A model generated the notes under the pieces. It ran no database searches. It saw only the letters and a list, made by a program, of their open reading frames with translations, and was not told where the DNA came from. A stretch of DNA of 33,697 bases from Sulfuricurvum sp. (GTDB lineage Bacteria > Campylobacterota > Campylobacteria > Campylobacterales > Sulfurimonadaceae): the NCBI GenBank assembly GCA_011391735.1, contig JAABPY010000173.1:1-33697 (forward strand), in the 5' to 3' direction. Positions 9,741 through 19,367 of this stretch are shown one piece after another. Numbering within the stretch: the stretch's first letter is position 1; the number at the start of each line of letters is the position of its first letter. A program made the translations under genes and the position numbers.

Positions 9741-9770
9741 ATTTAAATCAAATCGAAAGGGATTAATTCC

Positions 9771-9920
9771 ATGGCAGTACCTAAAAGAAGAGTGAGTCAT
9801 ACTCGCGCTGCAAAACGCAGAACTCACTATAAAGTTTCACTTGCTCGTCCAGTTAAAGACAAAGACGGCACGTATAAATTATCTCATTACGCTAACCCAG
9901 TTACCGGTGAGTATAAATAA
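9771..9920 (+). CDS. rpmF: 50S ribosomal protein L32 (below the ORF-track size cutoff)
   Basis: Own translation: [49 protein letters not shown], preceded by AAGGGA and followed by plsX. Confidence 0.95.
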   Translation: MAVPKRRVSHTRAAKRRTHYKVSLARPVKDKDGTYKLSHYANPVTGEYK

Positions 9921-9923
9921 TCG

Positions 9924-10919
9924 ATGATCAGAATTGCAATTGATGCAATGGGAGGGGACTTCGGTCCCGAACCGATTGTTAAAGGAACCATAGAAGCTCT
10001 TAAAGAGAAAAAGTTCGAAGCGATTTTGGTTGGCAAAAAAGATGAGATTTTATCTTTGCTACCCAAGGGCTATAGAGATAAGATTTCAATTATTGAAGCA
10101 AGTGATGTGATCGACATGGGGGATGCGGCAACCGATGCCCTCAAACGTCAAGAGAGTTCTATCTATAAAGCGGTGGAATTGGTTAGAAATGGTCAAGCGC
10201 ACGGTGTGGTTAGTGCGGGGCACAGCGGTGCGACTATGACCGTTGCGACCTTACGACTGGGACGACTTAAAAATGTTTTACGTCCTGCATTAGTGACGTC
10301 AATGCCTACAAAAAGTGGGAAGCGTAGTATTCTCATGGATGCAGGGGCTAACGTAGACTGCAAGTCAGAGCATCTCTTTCAATTTGGGATTATGGGGTAT
10401 TATTACGCCCAAGATATGTTTAAAATTAGCGATCCAAGAGTTGGCTTACTTGCCAATGGTGAAGAGGATTCTAAAGGAAATGAAGTCACCAAAGAGACCT
10501 TTAAGCTCCTAGAGGGGCAAAAAGGATTTATAGGAAACGTCGAAGGGAATAATATCTTTGATGGTAGCTGTGATGTTATCGTATGTGATGGATTTATCGG
10601 AAACCTTGTCCTCAAAGCCTCCGAGGGAGTTGCATCAACCATTAGCTTCTTTATCAAACAGTATATCCGCAAATCTCCTGTTGCAATCACAGGAGCACTC
10701 CTTATGCGTAAAGTATTTCATCTTTTGAAAAAAGAGATTGATTACGCTGAAATCGGAGGAGCACCACTAGTGGGAATCAAAGGGTGTGCTATCGTCAGTC
10801 ATGGAAAAAGCAACTCAAAAGCAATCAAAAATGCAATTTTTCAAGCCATTCGTTACGTTGATACGGGTGTCAATTTACATATTGAAAATCGTCTTGAAGA
10901 ACTTAAAAGTAAAAAATAG
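9924..10919 (+). CDS. plsX: Phosphate acyltransferase PlsX
   Basis: [30 protein letters not shown]-type motif [34 protein letters not shown]. Confidence 0.96.
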   Translation: MIRIAIDAMGGDFGPEPIVKGTIEALKEKKFEAILVGKKDEILSLLPKGYRDKISIIEASDVIDMGDAATDALKRQESSIYKAVELVRNGQAHGVVSAGHSGATMTVATLRLGRLKNVLRPALVTSMPTKSGKRSILMDAGANVDCKSEHLFQFGIMGYYYAQDMFKISDPRVGLLANGEEDSKGNEVTKETFKLLEGQKGFIGNVEGNNIFDGSCDVIVCDGFIGNLVLKASEGVASTISFFIKQYIRKSPVAITGALLMRKVFHLLKKEIDYAEIGGAPLVGIKGCAIVSHGKSNSKAIKNAIFQAIRYVDTGVNLHIENRLEELKSKK

Positions 10920-10940
10920 CGCACACTAAAAAGGGCAATC

Positions 10941-11933
10941 ATGTATGCAGCGTTTCGTTCCATCGGGGCTTATGTCCCCACAAAAATCCTTACTAATGCT
11001 GATTTTGAAACCATGGTCGATACCACAGATGAGTGGATCTTTAAGCGTACGGGGATAAAAGAGCGTCATATTGCAGCCGATAATGAGACGACCAGTGATA
11101 TGGGAGTCAAAGCGGCAGAAATAGCCATTGAGCGCTCTGGTCTTGCCAAAAGTGATATTGATATGATCGTGTGCGCTACTATCTCCCCTGATTATTTTTG
11201 TATGCCCTCCACTGCAACTATTATTGCAACCAAGTTGGGACTTGAAAAAGTAACCGCATTTGATCTCTCCGCTGCGTGTACAGGATTTGTCTATGCCCTT
11301 AGTGTTGCGCGTGCTTTTATCGAATCGGGGATGAAAAAGAATGTCCTTATCGTTGGAGCGGAAAAACTCAGTGCCATTACCGATTATACCGATAGGGGTA
11401 CGTGTATCCTCTTTGGAGATGGAGCGGGAGCTGCTATTATTTGTACTACCACTGATAAATCAGAGGCGATTATCGATATTCATACGGGTTCTGATGGAGC
11501 GTATGCCGATCTTTTGATGTCTCCTAATGGGGGTAGTGGATCTGTCCACGATAATCTCACAGGGAGTGCGTGCGTTATGAAGATGAAAGGGAATGAAACC
11601 TTTAAGGTTGCCGTTCGCACCTTAACCAATGATGTTGTTGCTATCTTAGAAGAGAACAATATCCCCTCATCGGCTATCCAACATTTCATCCCCCACCAAG
11701 CCAACTACCGTATCATTAAAGCCGTAGGAGATGCCCTTAATCTTAACGAAGAGCAAGTGGTAATCACCGTTGAAAAATACGGCAATACTTCGGGTGCATC
11801 CATCCCTATGGCAATTAATGATATTTATGAGTCAGGACGGCTCCAAAAAGGGGAACTTATGCTTCTTGATGCTTTTGGTGGTGGACTTACATGGGGAAGT
11901 GCCCTCGTCCCTTTTGCAGGAAAAAATATCTAA
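10941..11933 (+). CDS. fabH: Beta-ketoacyl-ACP synthase III
   Basis: [30 protein letters not shown] (catalytic Cys), [25 protein letters not shown]. Confidence 0.97.
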   Translation: MYAAFRSIGAYVPTKILTNADFETMVDTTDEWIFKRTGIKERHIAADNETTSDMGVKAAEIAIERSGLAKSDIDMIVCATISPDYFCMPSTATIIATKLGLEKVTAFDLSAACTGFVYALSVARAFIESGMKKNVLIVGAEKLSAITDYTDRGTCILFGDGAGAAIICTTTDKSEAIIDIHTGSDGAYADLLMSPNGGSGSVHDNLTGSACVMKMKGNETFKVAVRTLTNDVVAILEENNIPSSAIQHFIPHQANYRIIKAVGDALNLNEEQVVITVEKYGNTSGASIPMAINDIYESGRLQKGELMLLDAFGGGLTWGSALVPFAGKNI

Positions 11934-11973
11934 AAATTGGTACACTATCAAATCTATTCTTATAAGGTTTGAT

Positions 11974-12345
11974 ATGCTTTACTCCAATCCTCTTATTACC
12001 GTTGACGTTCACGAAAGTGAAATCCCTTGGCTAAAAATTTTTACCAATATCCCCCACAAAGAGTTTTCCCAATGCAGTGCCGAAGAGAAGGTGATGATTA
12101 TCGATATGCTTGATCTTATTGAAGTTGAGATGCTGGAATACTTCAAGCCCGAGAAGATCAATATTGCCTCGTTTGGTAACGTACTGCCACGTGTTCATTG
12201 GCATATTATGGCACGCTTTAGCGAAGATAGCTATTTTCCAGAACCAATGTGGGGGACAAAACAAAGAGAGGGAAGTGTAGAAGTGGCTCCAATGGAACCT
12301 TTTCTAAAAGAGTTAAAAAAGAAGCTAATCGTGAATTTCGGCTAA
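11974..12345 (+). CDS. HIT-family protein
   Basis: FGNVLPRVHWHIMARF resembles the HIT motif region. ATG at 11974 (MLYSNPLITVDVHES) lies after the fabH stop; ORF-track start at 11770 overlaps fabH. Confidence 0.75.
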   Translation: MLYSNPLITVDVHESEIPWLKIFTNIPHKEFSQCSAEEKVMIIDMLDLIEVEMLEYFKPEKINIASFGNVLPRVHWHIMARFSEDSYFPEPMWGTKQREGSVEVAPMEPFLKELKKKLIVNFG

Positions 12346-12361
12346 GCCGAAATCTTTTTTT
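12335..12361 (+). terminator. Rho-independent terminator of the HIT gene, stop codon in the loop
   Basis: ATTTCGGC-TAA-GCCGAAAT-C-TTTTTTT; loop TAA (12343-12345) is the stop codon of the upstream CDS. Confidence 0.85.
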
Positions 12362-13988
12362 AGCTACGTGGACGGTTTTGTCCGCTGAAGCTACGTGAAC
12401 GATCTCCACGTTCTCCACCACCGCTACGCTCACCGCTGGCATTACGGTCGTTATTTCCACGGTATCCACCGCCTGAAGAACTACGTTCTCCACCGCCACT
12501 TGCGTTACGGTCATTATTTCCACGGTATCCACCGCCACCGCTTCCACCACGGTTGTTATTACCACGGTATCCACCACCACGACGATTACCACCGCTATCA
12601 TTACCACGAGTTTGAAGATTATGAAGAATTTTTTCCATACGCTCTGCTGAGATACCAATTTGATTTGGTCCTGCAACCGTATTACGCTCCATCAACAAAG
12701 AGATCAATTTATAAGCAATTTGTTCTTGATCAAACTCTTCTTTGAGAGCATCAAGGATTTTATGTGCTTCGTCGTAAACATGTTGTTTTTCGATTTCTGC
12801 CAAAAGACGATTAACTTGAGAGTTTTTAACGTCCATTTTACTTGGGATATAAGCGTGTTCCATTGTTGTCCCCACTTTTGCACGGATACGTTGAAGCTCT
12901 TTGAATTCCAATGGAGTTACCAAGGTAATCGCCACCCCTTTTTTACCCGCACGCCCTGTACGACCAATACGGTGAACATAGCTTTCAGAATCAAAAGGGA
13001 TGTGGTAGTTGAAAACATGGGTAATCCCATCAATATGCAAACCACGAGCGGCTACGTCGGTTGCAATCAATACATCAAATGCATCGGACTTAGCTCCCTT
13101 GATAACGCTCTCACGCTGACGCTGTTCCATGTCTCCATGAAGCCCTTTGGCTGAATAGCCCGCTGCTGAAAGGACGTTTGAAAGACGATCCACCTCTTTT
13201 TTCGTACGACAGAAGACAACACTTTTTTTAGAATCTTCGGCATCCATAAGACGAATAATCGCATCATCACGCTCCGATTCTTCAATAACATAATACTGCT
13301 GTGCAATATCGGTATTGGTCGTTTCTGCTTTGGTGATAGAGGCAAAAAATGGGTTTACCAAAATACGCTCTGCAAGTTGTTTGATCGGCTGTGGCATGGT
13401 TGCTGAAAACAACAATGTTTGACGTTCTGTTGGGAGATAGCTGAAAATTTCATTAATATCATCCAAAAAGCCCATATCAAGCATCTCATCCGCTTCATCC
13501 AAAATAACCGTTGAAGGGGCAAAACCTTTGAGCATATCACGGCTGAGCATATCCAACAAACGTCCTGGAGTTGCGATGATAACTTGTGCACCACGCTCAA
13601 TCAAATCCAATTGACGATTATAAGAGCTACCACCGTAAATAGTAACGGTACGTGCACCCAAATGTTTACCGTATTTAAACATCTCATCGCTTACTTGATT
13701 TGCAAGTTCACGTGTAGGGGTGATGATAAGGATCTCAATCCCCCCTTTGAGGTGCATTTTATTGAGCGCTGGAAGTCCAAACGCTGCTGTTTTACCTGTC
13801 CCTGTTTGTGCTTGACCGACAACATCACGCCCTTCCATAATAACAGGAATTACCATTGTTTGGATAGGACTTGGGTTCTTGAAACCTGCAAAATCGATAC
13901 TTTGCATAATCTCTTTGCGAAGACCGAAGTCTGCAAATGTTGGAAGCTCTTTATCGAGCACTTCTAGTGTTGTTTCTACATCATTCAT
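12360..13988 (-). CDS. DEAD-box ATP-dependent RNA helicase (DeaD/CsdA/RhlE type) with RGG/GN-rich C-terminal tail
   Basis: AQTGTGKTAAFGLP, PTRELANQ, DEADEML, SATMP, HRIGRTGRAG; tail GGNRRGGGYRGNNNRGG... . Start MNDVETTLEVLDKELPTF at 13988 preferred over the ORF-track start at 14042. Confidence 0.95.
   Translation of the reverse strand: MNDVETTLEVLDKELPTFADFGLRKEIMQSIDFAGFKNPSPIQTMVIPVIMEGRDVVGQAQTGTGKTAAFGLPALNKMHLKGGIEILIITPTRELANQVSDEMFKYGKHLGARTVTIYGGSSYNRQLDLIERGAQVIIATPGRLLDMLSRDMLKGFAPSTVILDEADEMLDMGFLDDINEIFSYLPTERQTLLFSATMPQPIKQLAERILVNPFFASITKAETTNTDIAQQYYVIEESERDDAIIRLMDAEDSKKSVVFCRTKKEVDRLSNVLSAAGYSAKGLHGDMEQRQRESVIKGAKSDAFDVLIATDVAARGLHIDGITHVFNYHIPFDSESYVHRIGRTGRAGKKGVAITLVTPLEFKELQRIRAKVGTTMEHAYIPSKMDVKNSQVNRLLAEIEKQHVYDEAHKILDALKEEFDQEQIAYKLISLLMERNTVAGPNQIGISAERMEKILHNLQTRGNDSGGNRRGGGYRGNNNRGGSGGGGYRGNNDRNASGGGERSSSGGGYRGNNDRNASGERSGGGERGDRSRSFSGQNRPRS
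12441..12579 (-). repeat. In-frame degenerate coding repeat in the helicase tail (63-nt offset between the first two copies)
   Basis: ATTACGGTCGTTATTTCCACGGTATCCACCGCC at 12441 recurs as GTTACGGTCATTATTTCCACGGTATCCACCGCC at 12504, with a shorter copy near 12552; encodes GGGYRGNNDRNAS units. Confidence 0.8.
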
Positions 13989-14154
13989 AGTGTTACCTTT
14001 GTGTATACGCCACGCCAACAAAAAAAGGAATCCGTTTTTCACGAATGAAAATATTTCCTAAAAAAGCCCATGTTGCTATGCGTTGCTTGCTGTGACGTTA
14101 AATATTGTCCTCTTGGACGTCAAATTTTCGAGAGAGTTAATCTCTTACCATGGA

Positions 14155-14203
14155 AGGTACCTTAGTAAAGTTTCAGACAAAATGAAGCTTTATGAAGGTA
14201 CCT
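14155..14203 (+). other. Long hairpin / inverted repeat upstream of the DEAD-box helicase
   Basis: AGGTACCTTAGTAAAGTTTCA-GACAAAA-TGAAGCTTTATGAAGGTACCT: 21 opposed positions, 18 WC, 2 G.U (plus strand) and 1 A.G mismatch; 7-nt loop. Confidence 0.75.
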
Positions 14204-14218
14204 AAAAATTTCAGTCGA

Positions 14219-14224
14219 ATTATA
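14219..14224 (-). promoter_or_regulatory. Candidate extended -10 element (TTTGCTATAAT, minus strand) for the helicase gene
   Basis: Plus-strand ATTATAGCAAA. Would yield a 5' leader of roughly 220 nt. Confidence 0.45.
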
Positions 14225-14367
14225 GCAAATAAAACCATAATTATTCCTGATATGCTTACTATATTAAAAGTTAAAGTGAATCTTTAGTTTCAATTTGTTT
14301 AGTTTTCGTCACTAAATTTTTAATTTTACTCTATTATACTTACGGAAATTATTATCGGAGAGTGACT

Positions 14368-14571
14368 ATGTTTAATGTACGTATGGAAAAAGAGTGTGGT
14401 TGTTTTAAACGAAGTGGGATGCCCTCGGTCAAAACTTTTGAGAACAAAGATGATGCGTTATTAGAAGCTAATGAGTGGGCGGAAGAGATGAATGAAACGT
14501 TTTGTAAAAAACATAACTTCGCCATTATTGAAGAAGGTAACGATCTCGTTATCACGGTAGCAATGAACTAA
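14368..14571 (+). CDS. Small hypothetical protein, 67 aa
   Basis: MFNVRMEKECGCFKRSGMPSVKTFENKDDALLEANEWAEEMNETFCKKHNFAIIEEGNDLVITVAMN with GGAG spaced 7 nt before the ATG. Confidence 0.75.
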   Translation: MFNVRMEKECGCFKRSGMPSVKTFENKDDALLEANEWAEEMNETFCKKHNFAIIEEGNDLVITVAMN

Positions 14572-14589
14572 GACACCTTAACGGTGTCT
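14571..14589. terminator. Compact hairpin between the small ORF and argF (convergent), candidate bidirectional terminator without a T tract
   Basis: AGACACC-TTAAC-GGTGTCT; argF stop (minus strand TAA = plus 14578-14580) lies in the loop. Confidence 0.5.
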
Positions 14590-15498
14590 ATCTAACCATA
14601 CCATAAGCCCTTTTTGTCCATGAAGGCGATTTTCCGCCTCTTGAAAAATCACACTTTGATCCCCCTCTAGCACGGCTTCACTTACTTCCACACCACGATA
14701 AGCGGGTAAACAGTGCAAGAAAATAGCATACGAATCGGCTAATGCCATCAATGCTTCATCGACAATATAGCCTGTAAAATCATGAAGCCTTTGAGCTTTT
14801 TCTTCTTCTTGTCCCATAGAGATCCATGTATCGGTTGTCACGACGGTTGCCCCTGCAATAGCTACTTTTGGATCATGGGTAAAGGTGATTTTCGCACCGC
14901 TTTGGCTTGCAAACATCAAAGCATCCTCAACAATACGGGGATCACACTCATACCCTTTAGGAGTTGCAACACGTAACTCAAATCCAAGTTTGGCAGCCAA
15001 CATGAGCCACGAATGGGTCATATTATTTCCATCACCCACATACGCAACGATTGGGTTTTCATGGCGACCACACTCTACCATTGTCATATAATCGGCAATG
15101 AGCTGAACAGGGTGGTAGCTGTCAGTGAGACCATTAATGACAGGAACCTGTGAAAACTTGGCAAACTCTTCTAGCATCGAGTGCTCAAATGTCCGAATCA
15201 TCACCATATCGCACATGGACGAAATAACGCGTGCGGTATCTTTGACAGGCTCACCCCGACCTAAATGGATGTCACGATTGGAGAGAAAGAGGGCATGACC
15301 TCCAAGCTGAAACATCCCCGCTTCAAAACTAACACGTGTACGGGTTGAACTTTTCTCAAAAATCATCCCCAATGTTTGCCCTACTAAATAAGGGTGGGGT
15401 TTCTTGGCTTTTTGTTCTCTTTTAATGACTAATGCTAAGTCAATGATCTCTAATATCTCTTCTTTAGTATAGTCTTTTAACGTTAAAAAATGTCTCAC
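14578..15498 (-). CDS. argF: Ornithine carbamoyltransferase
   Basis: [55 protein letters not shown]. Confidence 0.94.
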   Translation of the reverse strand: MRHFLTLKDYTKEEILEIIDLALVIKREQKAKKPHPYLVGQTLGMIFEKSSTRTRVSFEAGMFQLGGHALFLSNRDIHLGRGEPVKDTARVISSMCDMVMIRTFEHSMLEEFAKFSQVPVINGLTDSYHPVQLIADYMTMVECGRHENPIVAYVGDGNNMTHSWLMLAAKLGFELRVATPKGYECDPRIVEDALMFASQSGAKITFTHDPKVAIAGATVVTTDTWISMGQEEEKAQRLHDFTGYIVDEALMALADSYAIFLHCLPAYRGVEVSEAVLEGDQSVIFQEAENRLHGQKGLMVWLDRHR

Positions 15499-15546
15499 AC
15501 CAATTCCCCTATATTCAAAAAATAATCATAGCACAAAATCATTTTA

Positions 15547-16512
15547 TTATTGCAACAGTGCTGCAACCTCTTTGGCGTGGTAGCTAATAATAATATCAGC
15601 CCCTGCTCTCTTAAACCCTACCATCGTCTCCATCATCACACGGTTATAGTCGATGAGCCCCGCATTTCCTGCAAACTTTAACATGGCGTATTCGCCACTG
15701 ACATTATAGACAGCAAGGGGAAGTTTGGAGGCTTCACGGATGTCACGTATAATATCAAGATACGCTAAAGCAGGTTTCACCATCAAAATATCTGCCCCTT
15801 GCGCTTCATCAGAGAGGCTTTCACGAATGGCTTCGCGGCGATTGGCGGGATCCATTTGATAGGTGGAGCGGTCTCCGAAGCTAGGAACCGATTCGGCAAC
15901 ATCTCGAAACGGTCCATAATAACCGCTGGCGAATTTGGTCGAATACGCCATAATCGGGAGATTGGGGTATCCGCCACTATCAAGTGCATCCCGTAGCGTT
16001 GTAATAATCCCATCCATCATCCCTGAGGGGGCAATCATATCCACCCCTGCACGAGCATGCACCAGTGCTTGTTGCGCTGAAATCCCTAATGTCAAATCAT
16101 TATCCACTGTTTCATGGACGTGATCGAGAATACCACAATGTCCGTGATCGGTATATTCACAAAAACACAAATCGGTTACCACAAACATTGATGGATAAGC
16201 ACGTTTAATCGCCCGTACCGCTGTCGCAATAATGCCATGATCACACAAGGCATCGGAACCTACCGAGTCTTTCACTTCGGGGATACCAAATAAAAGTATC
16301 GAATTAAGCCCTAATGATTGTAATACACCACACTCTTTGAGTATCTCATCCACGCTCATCTGATAGACACCTGGCATTGAGGAGACTTCCGTTTTTATCC
16401 CCTCCCCCCAACGGACAAAGAGTGGGTAAATAAAATCATTGACACTCACGTGGGTTTCACGCACTAATGCACGCAAGTGAGAATTAAAGCGAGTTCGTCG
16501 AAAACGATCCAT
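15547..16512 (-). CDS. hemB: Delta-aminolevulinic acid dehydratase (porphobilinogen synthase)
   Basis: [15 protein letters not shown] (Zn-type Cys motif), [26 protein letters not shown]. Start [19 protein letters not shown] at 16512 preferred. Confidence 0.95.
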   Translation of the reverse strand: MDRFRRTRFNSHLRALVRETHVSVNDFIYPLFVRWGEGIKTEVSSMPGVYQMSVDEILKECGVLQSLGLNSILLFGIPEVKDSVGSDALCDHGIIATAVRAIKRAYPSMFVVTDLCFCEYTDHGHCGILDHVHETVDNDLTLGISAQQALVHARAGVDMIAPSGMMDGIITTLRDALDSGGYPNLPIMAYSTKFASGYYGPFRDVAESVPSFGDRSTYQMDPANRREAIRESLSDEAQGADILMVKPALAYLDIIRDIREASKLPLAVYNVSGEYAMLKFAGNAGLIDYNRVMMETMVGFKRAGADIIISYHAKEVAALLQ

Positions 16513-16586
16513 AAAAGTGCTCCAAAATAAAAGAATATGAAAGTTTAGCACCTGTTAGATTAAGAAAAGAGAATTATAATTTCCCA

Positions 16587-17174
16587 ATGAATACATTTAA
16601 TACCTTTGAAAAATCTGCCATTGCCAATCTCCCAACGAAGTACGGTCACTTTAAAGTTCGTGCTTACAAAGAGGGGTGTCAAGAACATCTTGCTATTTTT
16701 ACCAACGATTTTGAGCATGTTGAAGCTCCTCTCGTGCGCATTCACTCGGAATGTTTAACAGGAGACACCCTTGGAAGTATCAAATGCGATTGCAACAATC
16801 AGCTCCATAAAGCCCTTAAACTCATCGCCATTGAGGGGGGGATGGTTATTTATCACCGTCAAGAGGGGCGCAATATTGGACTTCTTAATAAAATCAACGC
16901 CTACGCCCTCCAAGATCAAGGGCGCAACACAATTGAAGCCAATGTGGAGCTAGGATTTGCACCCGATCAACGAACGTATGATGTCGTACGAGAAATTTTT
17001 AATGACTTTGGACTGACAAAAATTCGCCTTTTGACCAATAACCCTGCTAAGGTCTCTGTCGTAGAGGGTTTAGATGTCGAAATTGTAGAACGTATCCCTG
17101 TTATTATTGATTCAAACCCTTATAATGAAGAGTATCTAAAAACTAAAAAAGAGTGTATGGGTCATATCCTTTAA
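16587..17174 (+). CDS. ribA: GTP cyclohydrolase II
   Basis: VRIHSECLTGDTLGSIKCDCNNQL, YHRQEGRNIGLLNKINAYALQDQG, LLTNNPAKV. Confidence 0.95.
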   Translation: MNTFNTFEKSAIANLPTKYGHFKVRAYKEGCQEHLAIFTNDFEHVEAPLVRIHSECLTGDTLGSIKCDCNNQLHKALKLIAIEGGMVIYHRQEGRNIGLLNKINAYALQDQGRNTIEANVELGFAPDQRTYDVVREIFNDFGLTKIRLLTNNPAKVSVVEGLDVEIVERIPVIIDSNPYNEEYLKTKKECMGHIL

Positions 17175-17195
17175 ATTTTATCACAATGGGGTTTT

Positions 17196-19301
17196 ATGCG
17201 ACGAATAGTTCTGTTTTTGATTCTCACTCTCCCCCTTTTTGCTATAAGTAATAAGTATAAAGTTGTAATTGATAGCTATCAGACATACAATGAAGCGCAG
17301 CAAGCGTATTCCCATGCAATAGCCAATCCAAAAAATTCTCTTTTCTTTTATGCTCATCAAAAGGATCTTATCGTCCATGCTCGACAAGCAGGGAATAATT
17401 ACATTATTGCCATAGAGCCGTTCTCAACGCATAGTGATGCCCAAACCATTTTGAACGCTATCGTGTCATTTTATCCACACGCCTTTATTAGTCACGGAGT
17501 TGCCGATGATATTGAATCTCTTTTACTAAAACATCGTAAAGATTTTGTTACTCAACAGCCCAAAGCGGTACACGTTACTCAAAGTATCTCTCCTCCTCTC
17601 AAAGAGATAACACTACCGCAATCACCTCCAGCGTACGAAAGATGGTTATTGTTTGCACTGCTTATTGCATTTATAGGCTACAGTCTTTGGAGAGAACGGC
17701 TACTAAGGCAATTAAAAGGGGATAAGCAACAACTTTTAAACGAAAAAACACAAATTCAAAACGCTATGCACGCTAAAAATGAGTTTATTGCGATGATGAA
17801 TCATGAAATTCGTGCCCCCATTAATGCAATAATGGGGATAAATCACCTCCTCTTGGAATCTAATGTGACCCTCAATCAACGTTCTCAACTCACTAAAATC
17901 AAAGATGCCAGTACCGTTTTACTCACCCTCGTCAATGATATCTTAGACCATTCAAAAATTGAAGCAGGTAAAATAATCCTTGAAGAGATCCCTTTTGACC
18001 TCAATACACTACTTGATAATGTATCCAATATTATTAGCCATAAAGCAAAAGAAAAAAATCTTGAACTGATTTTTGATATTGATAAAAGTGTCCCTAACAA
18101 ACTCATTGGCGACCCTTTGAGGCTCTTCCAAATACTGGTAAATTTACTCAATAATGCACTTAAGTTTACCGATAAGGGGCATGTGATTTTACGTCTGCGT
18201 GCCGAACAAATCACCTCTTTAAATCTCAAAATTCATTTTGCAATCATTGATACAGGTATTGGAATCAAACCCGAAGCATTACAGCAATTATTCATCCCCT
18301 ATACCCAAGCAGATGCGACTGTTACTCGAAAATATGGAGGAACAGGATTGGGACTTTCCATTTGTAAAAATCTGATCGCCTTGATGGGGGGAACGATTCA
18401 CGTCGAAAGCACCCCAAACCAAGGGAGCACTTTCTCCTTTGAGATACATTTTTACTCCGATTCTGCGTATGAAAAACGTCGTTATCGTCTTCCAACAATC
18501 AACTTGATGTCCAAAAATGGATTAATAGTGGAAACCAATGTACTAAGTGCTGACGTATTAAAACGGGGATTAGAATATTTTCATTATGAGATAAAAGTTG
18601 TTACTCATCTTACCGATGCACTGGAGATATTAAAAAATAATTTCATTGATATACTCTTTATCGACACCACTCTTGTATTATCGGGAGAGTTTAAAAAAGA
18701 ACTTCAAAATCGGATTAAAAATGAGGGTCTCAAAGTAGTATGGCTGGGGGATGATCTCAAAAAAAGAGGGGGGATAATTCTGACAAAGCCCTATAATCCA
18801 CTTCGTGTTTTTAATACTATTTTGTTAGCGTATGGTTACCTTGATCAAGAAAAAGAAGTGGAAAATAACAGTCTGAAATTCAAAGAAAAATTAAAACAAT
18901 TTAGTGGAAAAATATTACTCTTAGCCGAAGACAACGACATCAATCGTTCTATCGTCAAAGGGCTTCTTACCGATACGGGCATCACGATCATCCCTGTTAC
19001 CAATGGGAAAGAGGCAATTGAGATGGTCGAACAACATCCTGATATTAACGTCATTTTAATGGATATGCAAATGCCCGTAATGAATGGATTTGAAGCGGCA
19101 AAATGGGTACGACAAGATCCTAAAAATGATTTCATCTCTATCATAGCCATTACAGGCAACGACTATGAAAGCACGATCAACACCGTTAGCAACTCTGGAA
19201 TCAATGGGTATATAGGTAAACCCATTAATATCAATACTTTTTACACAACTCTTTATTATGCCTTTGAAGAGTCGAGAACGAAATCCAGCGAAGACAGCTA
19301 A
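17196..19301 (+). CDS. Hybrid sensor histidine kinase: signal peptide, SPOR-like periplasmic segment, TM, HisKA, HATPase, degenerate receiver-like segment, REC
   Basis: EFIAMMNHEIRAPINAIMG, FQILVNLLNNALKFT, GGTGLGLSICKNLIALMGG, C-terminal ILLLAEDNDINRSIV...VILMDMQMPVMNGFEA. Confidence 0.92.
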   Translation: MRRIVLFLILTLPLFAISNKYKVVIDSYQTYNEAQQAYSHAIANPKNSLFFYAHQKDLIVHARQAGNNYIIAIEPFSTHSDAQTILNAIVSFYPHAFISHGVADDIESLLLKHRKDFVTQQPKAVHVTQSISPPLKEITLPQSPPAYERWLLFALLIAFIGYSLWRERLLRQLKGDKQQLLNEKTQIQNAMHAKNEFIAMMNHEIRAPINAIMGINHLLLESNVTLNQRSQLTKIKDASTVLLTLVNDILDHSKIEAGKIILEEIPFDLNTLLDNVSNIISHKAKEKNLELIFDIDKSVPNKLIGDPLRLFQILVNLLNNALKFTDKGHVILRLRAEQITSLNLKIHFAIIDTGIGIKPEALQQLFIPYTQADATVTRKYGGTGLGLSICKNLIALMGGTIHVESTPNQGSTFSFEIHFYSDSAYEKRRYRLPTINLMSKNGLIVETNVLSADVLKRGLEYFHYEIKVVTHLTDALEILKNNFIDILFIDTTLVLSGEFKKELQNRIKNEGLKVVWLGDDLKKRGGIILTKPYNPLRVFNTILLAYGYLDQEKEVENNSLKFKEKLKQFSGKILLLAEDNDINRSIVKGLLTDTGITIIPVTNGKEAIEMVEQHPDINVILMDMQMPVMNGFEAAKWVRQDPKNDFISIIAITGNDYESTINTVSNSGINGYIGKPININTFYTTLYYAFEESRTKSSEDS

Positions 19302-19367
19302 TGTATCCCCTATTACCTAAGGATTTTTTTGGTACTATTGGTCTAATTATTTAAAAAGGGAATTCCT

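Noticed and set aside
11770-11973. N-terminal extension of the HIT-family ORF into fabH
   Set aside because: Overlaps the conserved FabH C-terminus in another frame; a good ATG exists at 11974.
12218-12676. Minus-strand ORF rich in Val/Thr/Glu repeats (VVVDTVVITTVVEAVAV...)
   Set aside because: Alternate frame of the same helicase repeat; no independent start signal.
12395-12745. Plus-strand ORF rich in His/Tyr (HHRYAHRWHYGRYFHGIHRL...) resembling a metal-binding protein
   Set aside because: It is antisense to the repeat-coded Gly/Arg/Asn-rich tail of the DEAD-box helicase; the composition is a by-product of the repeat.
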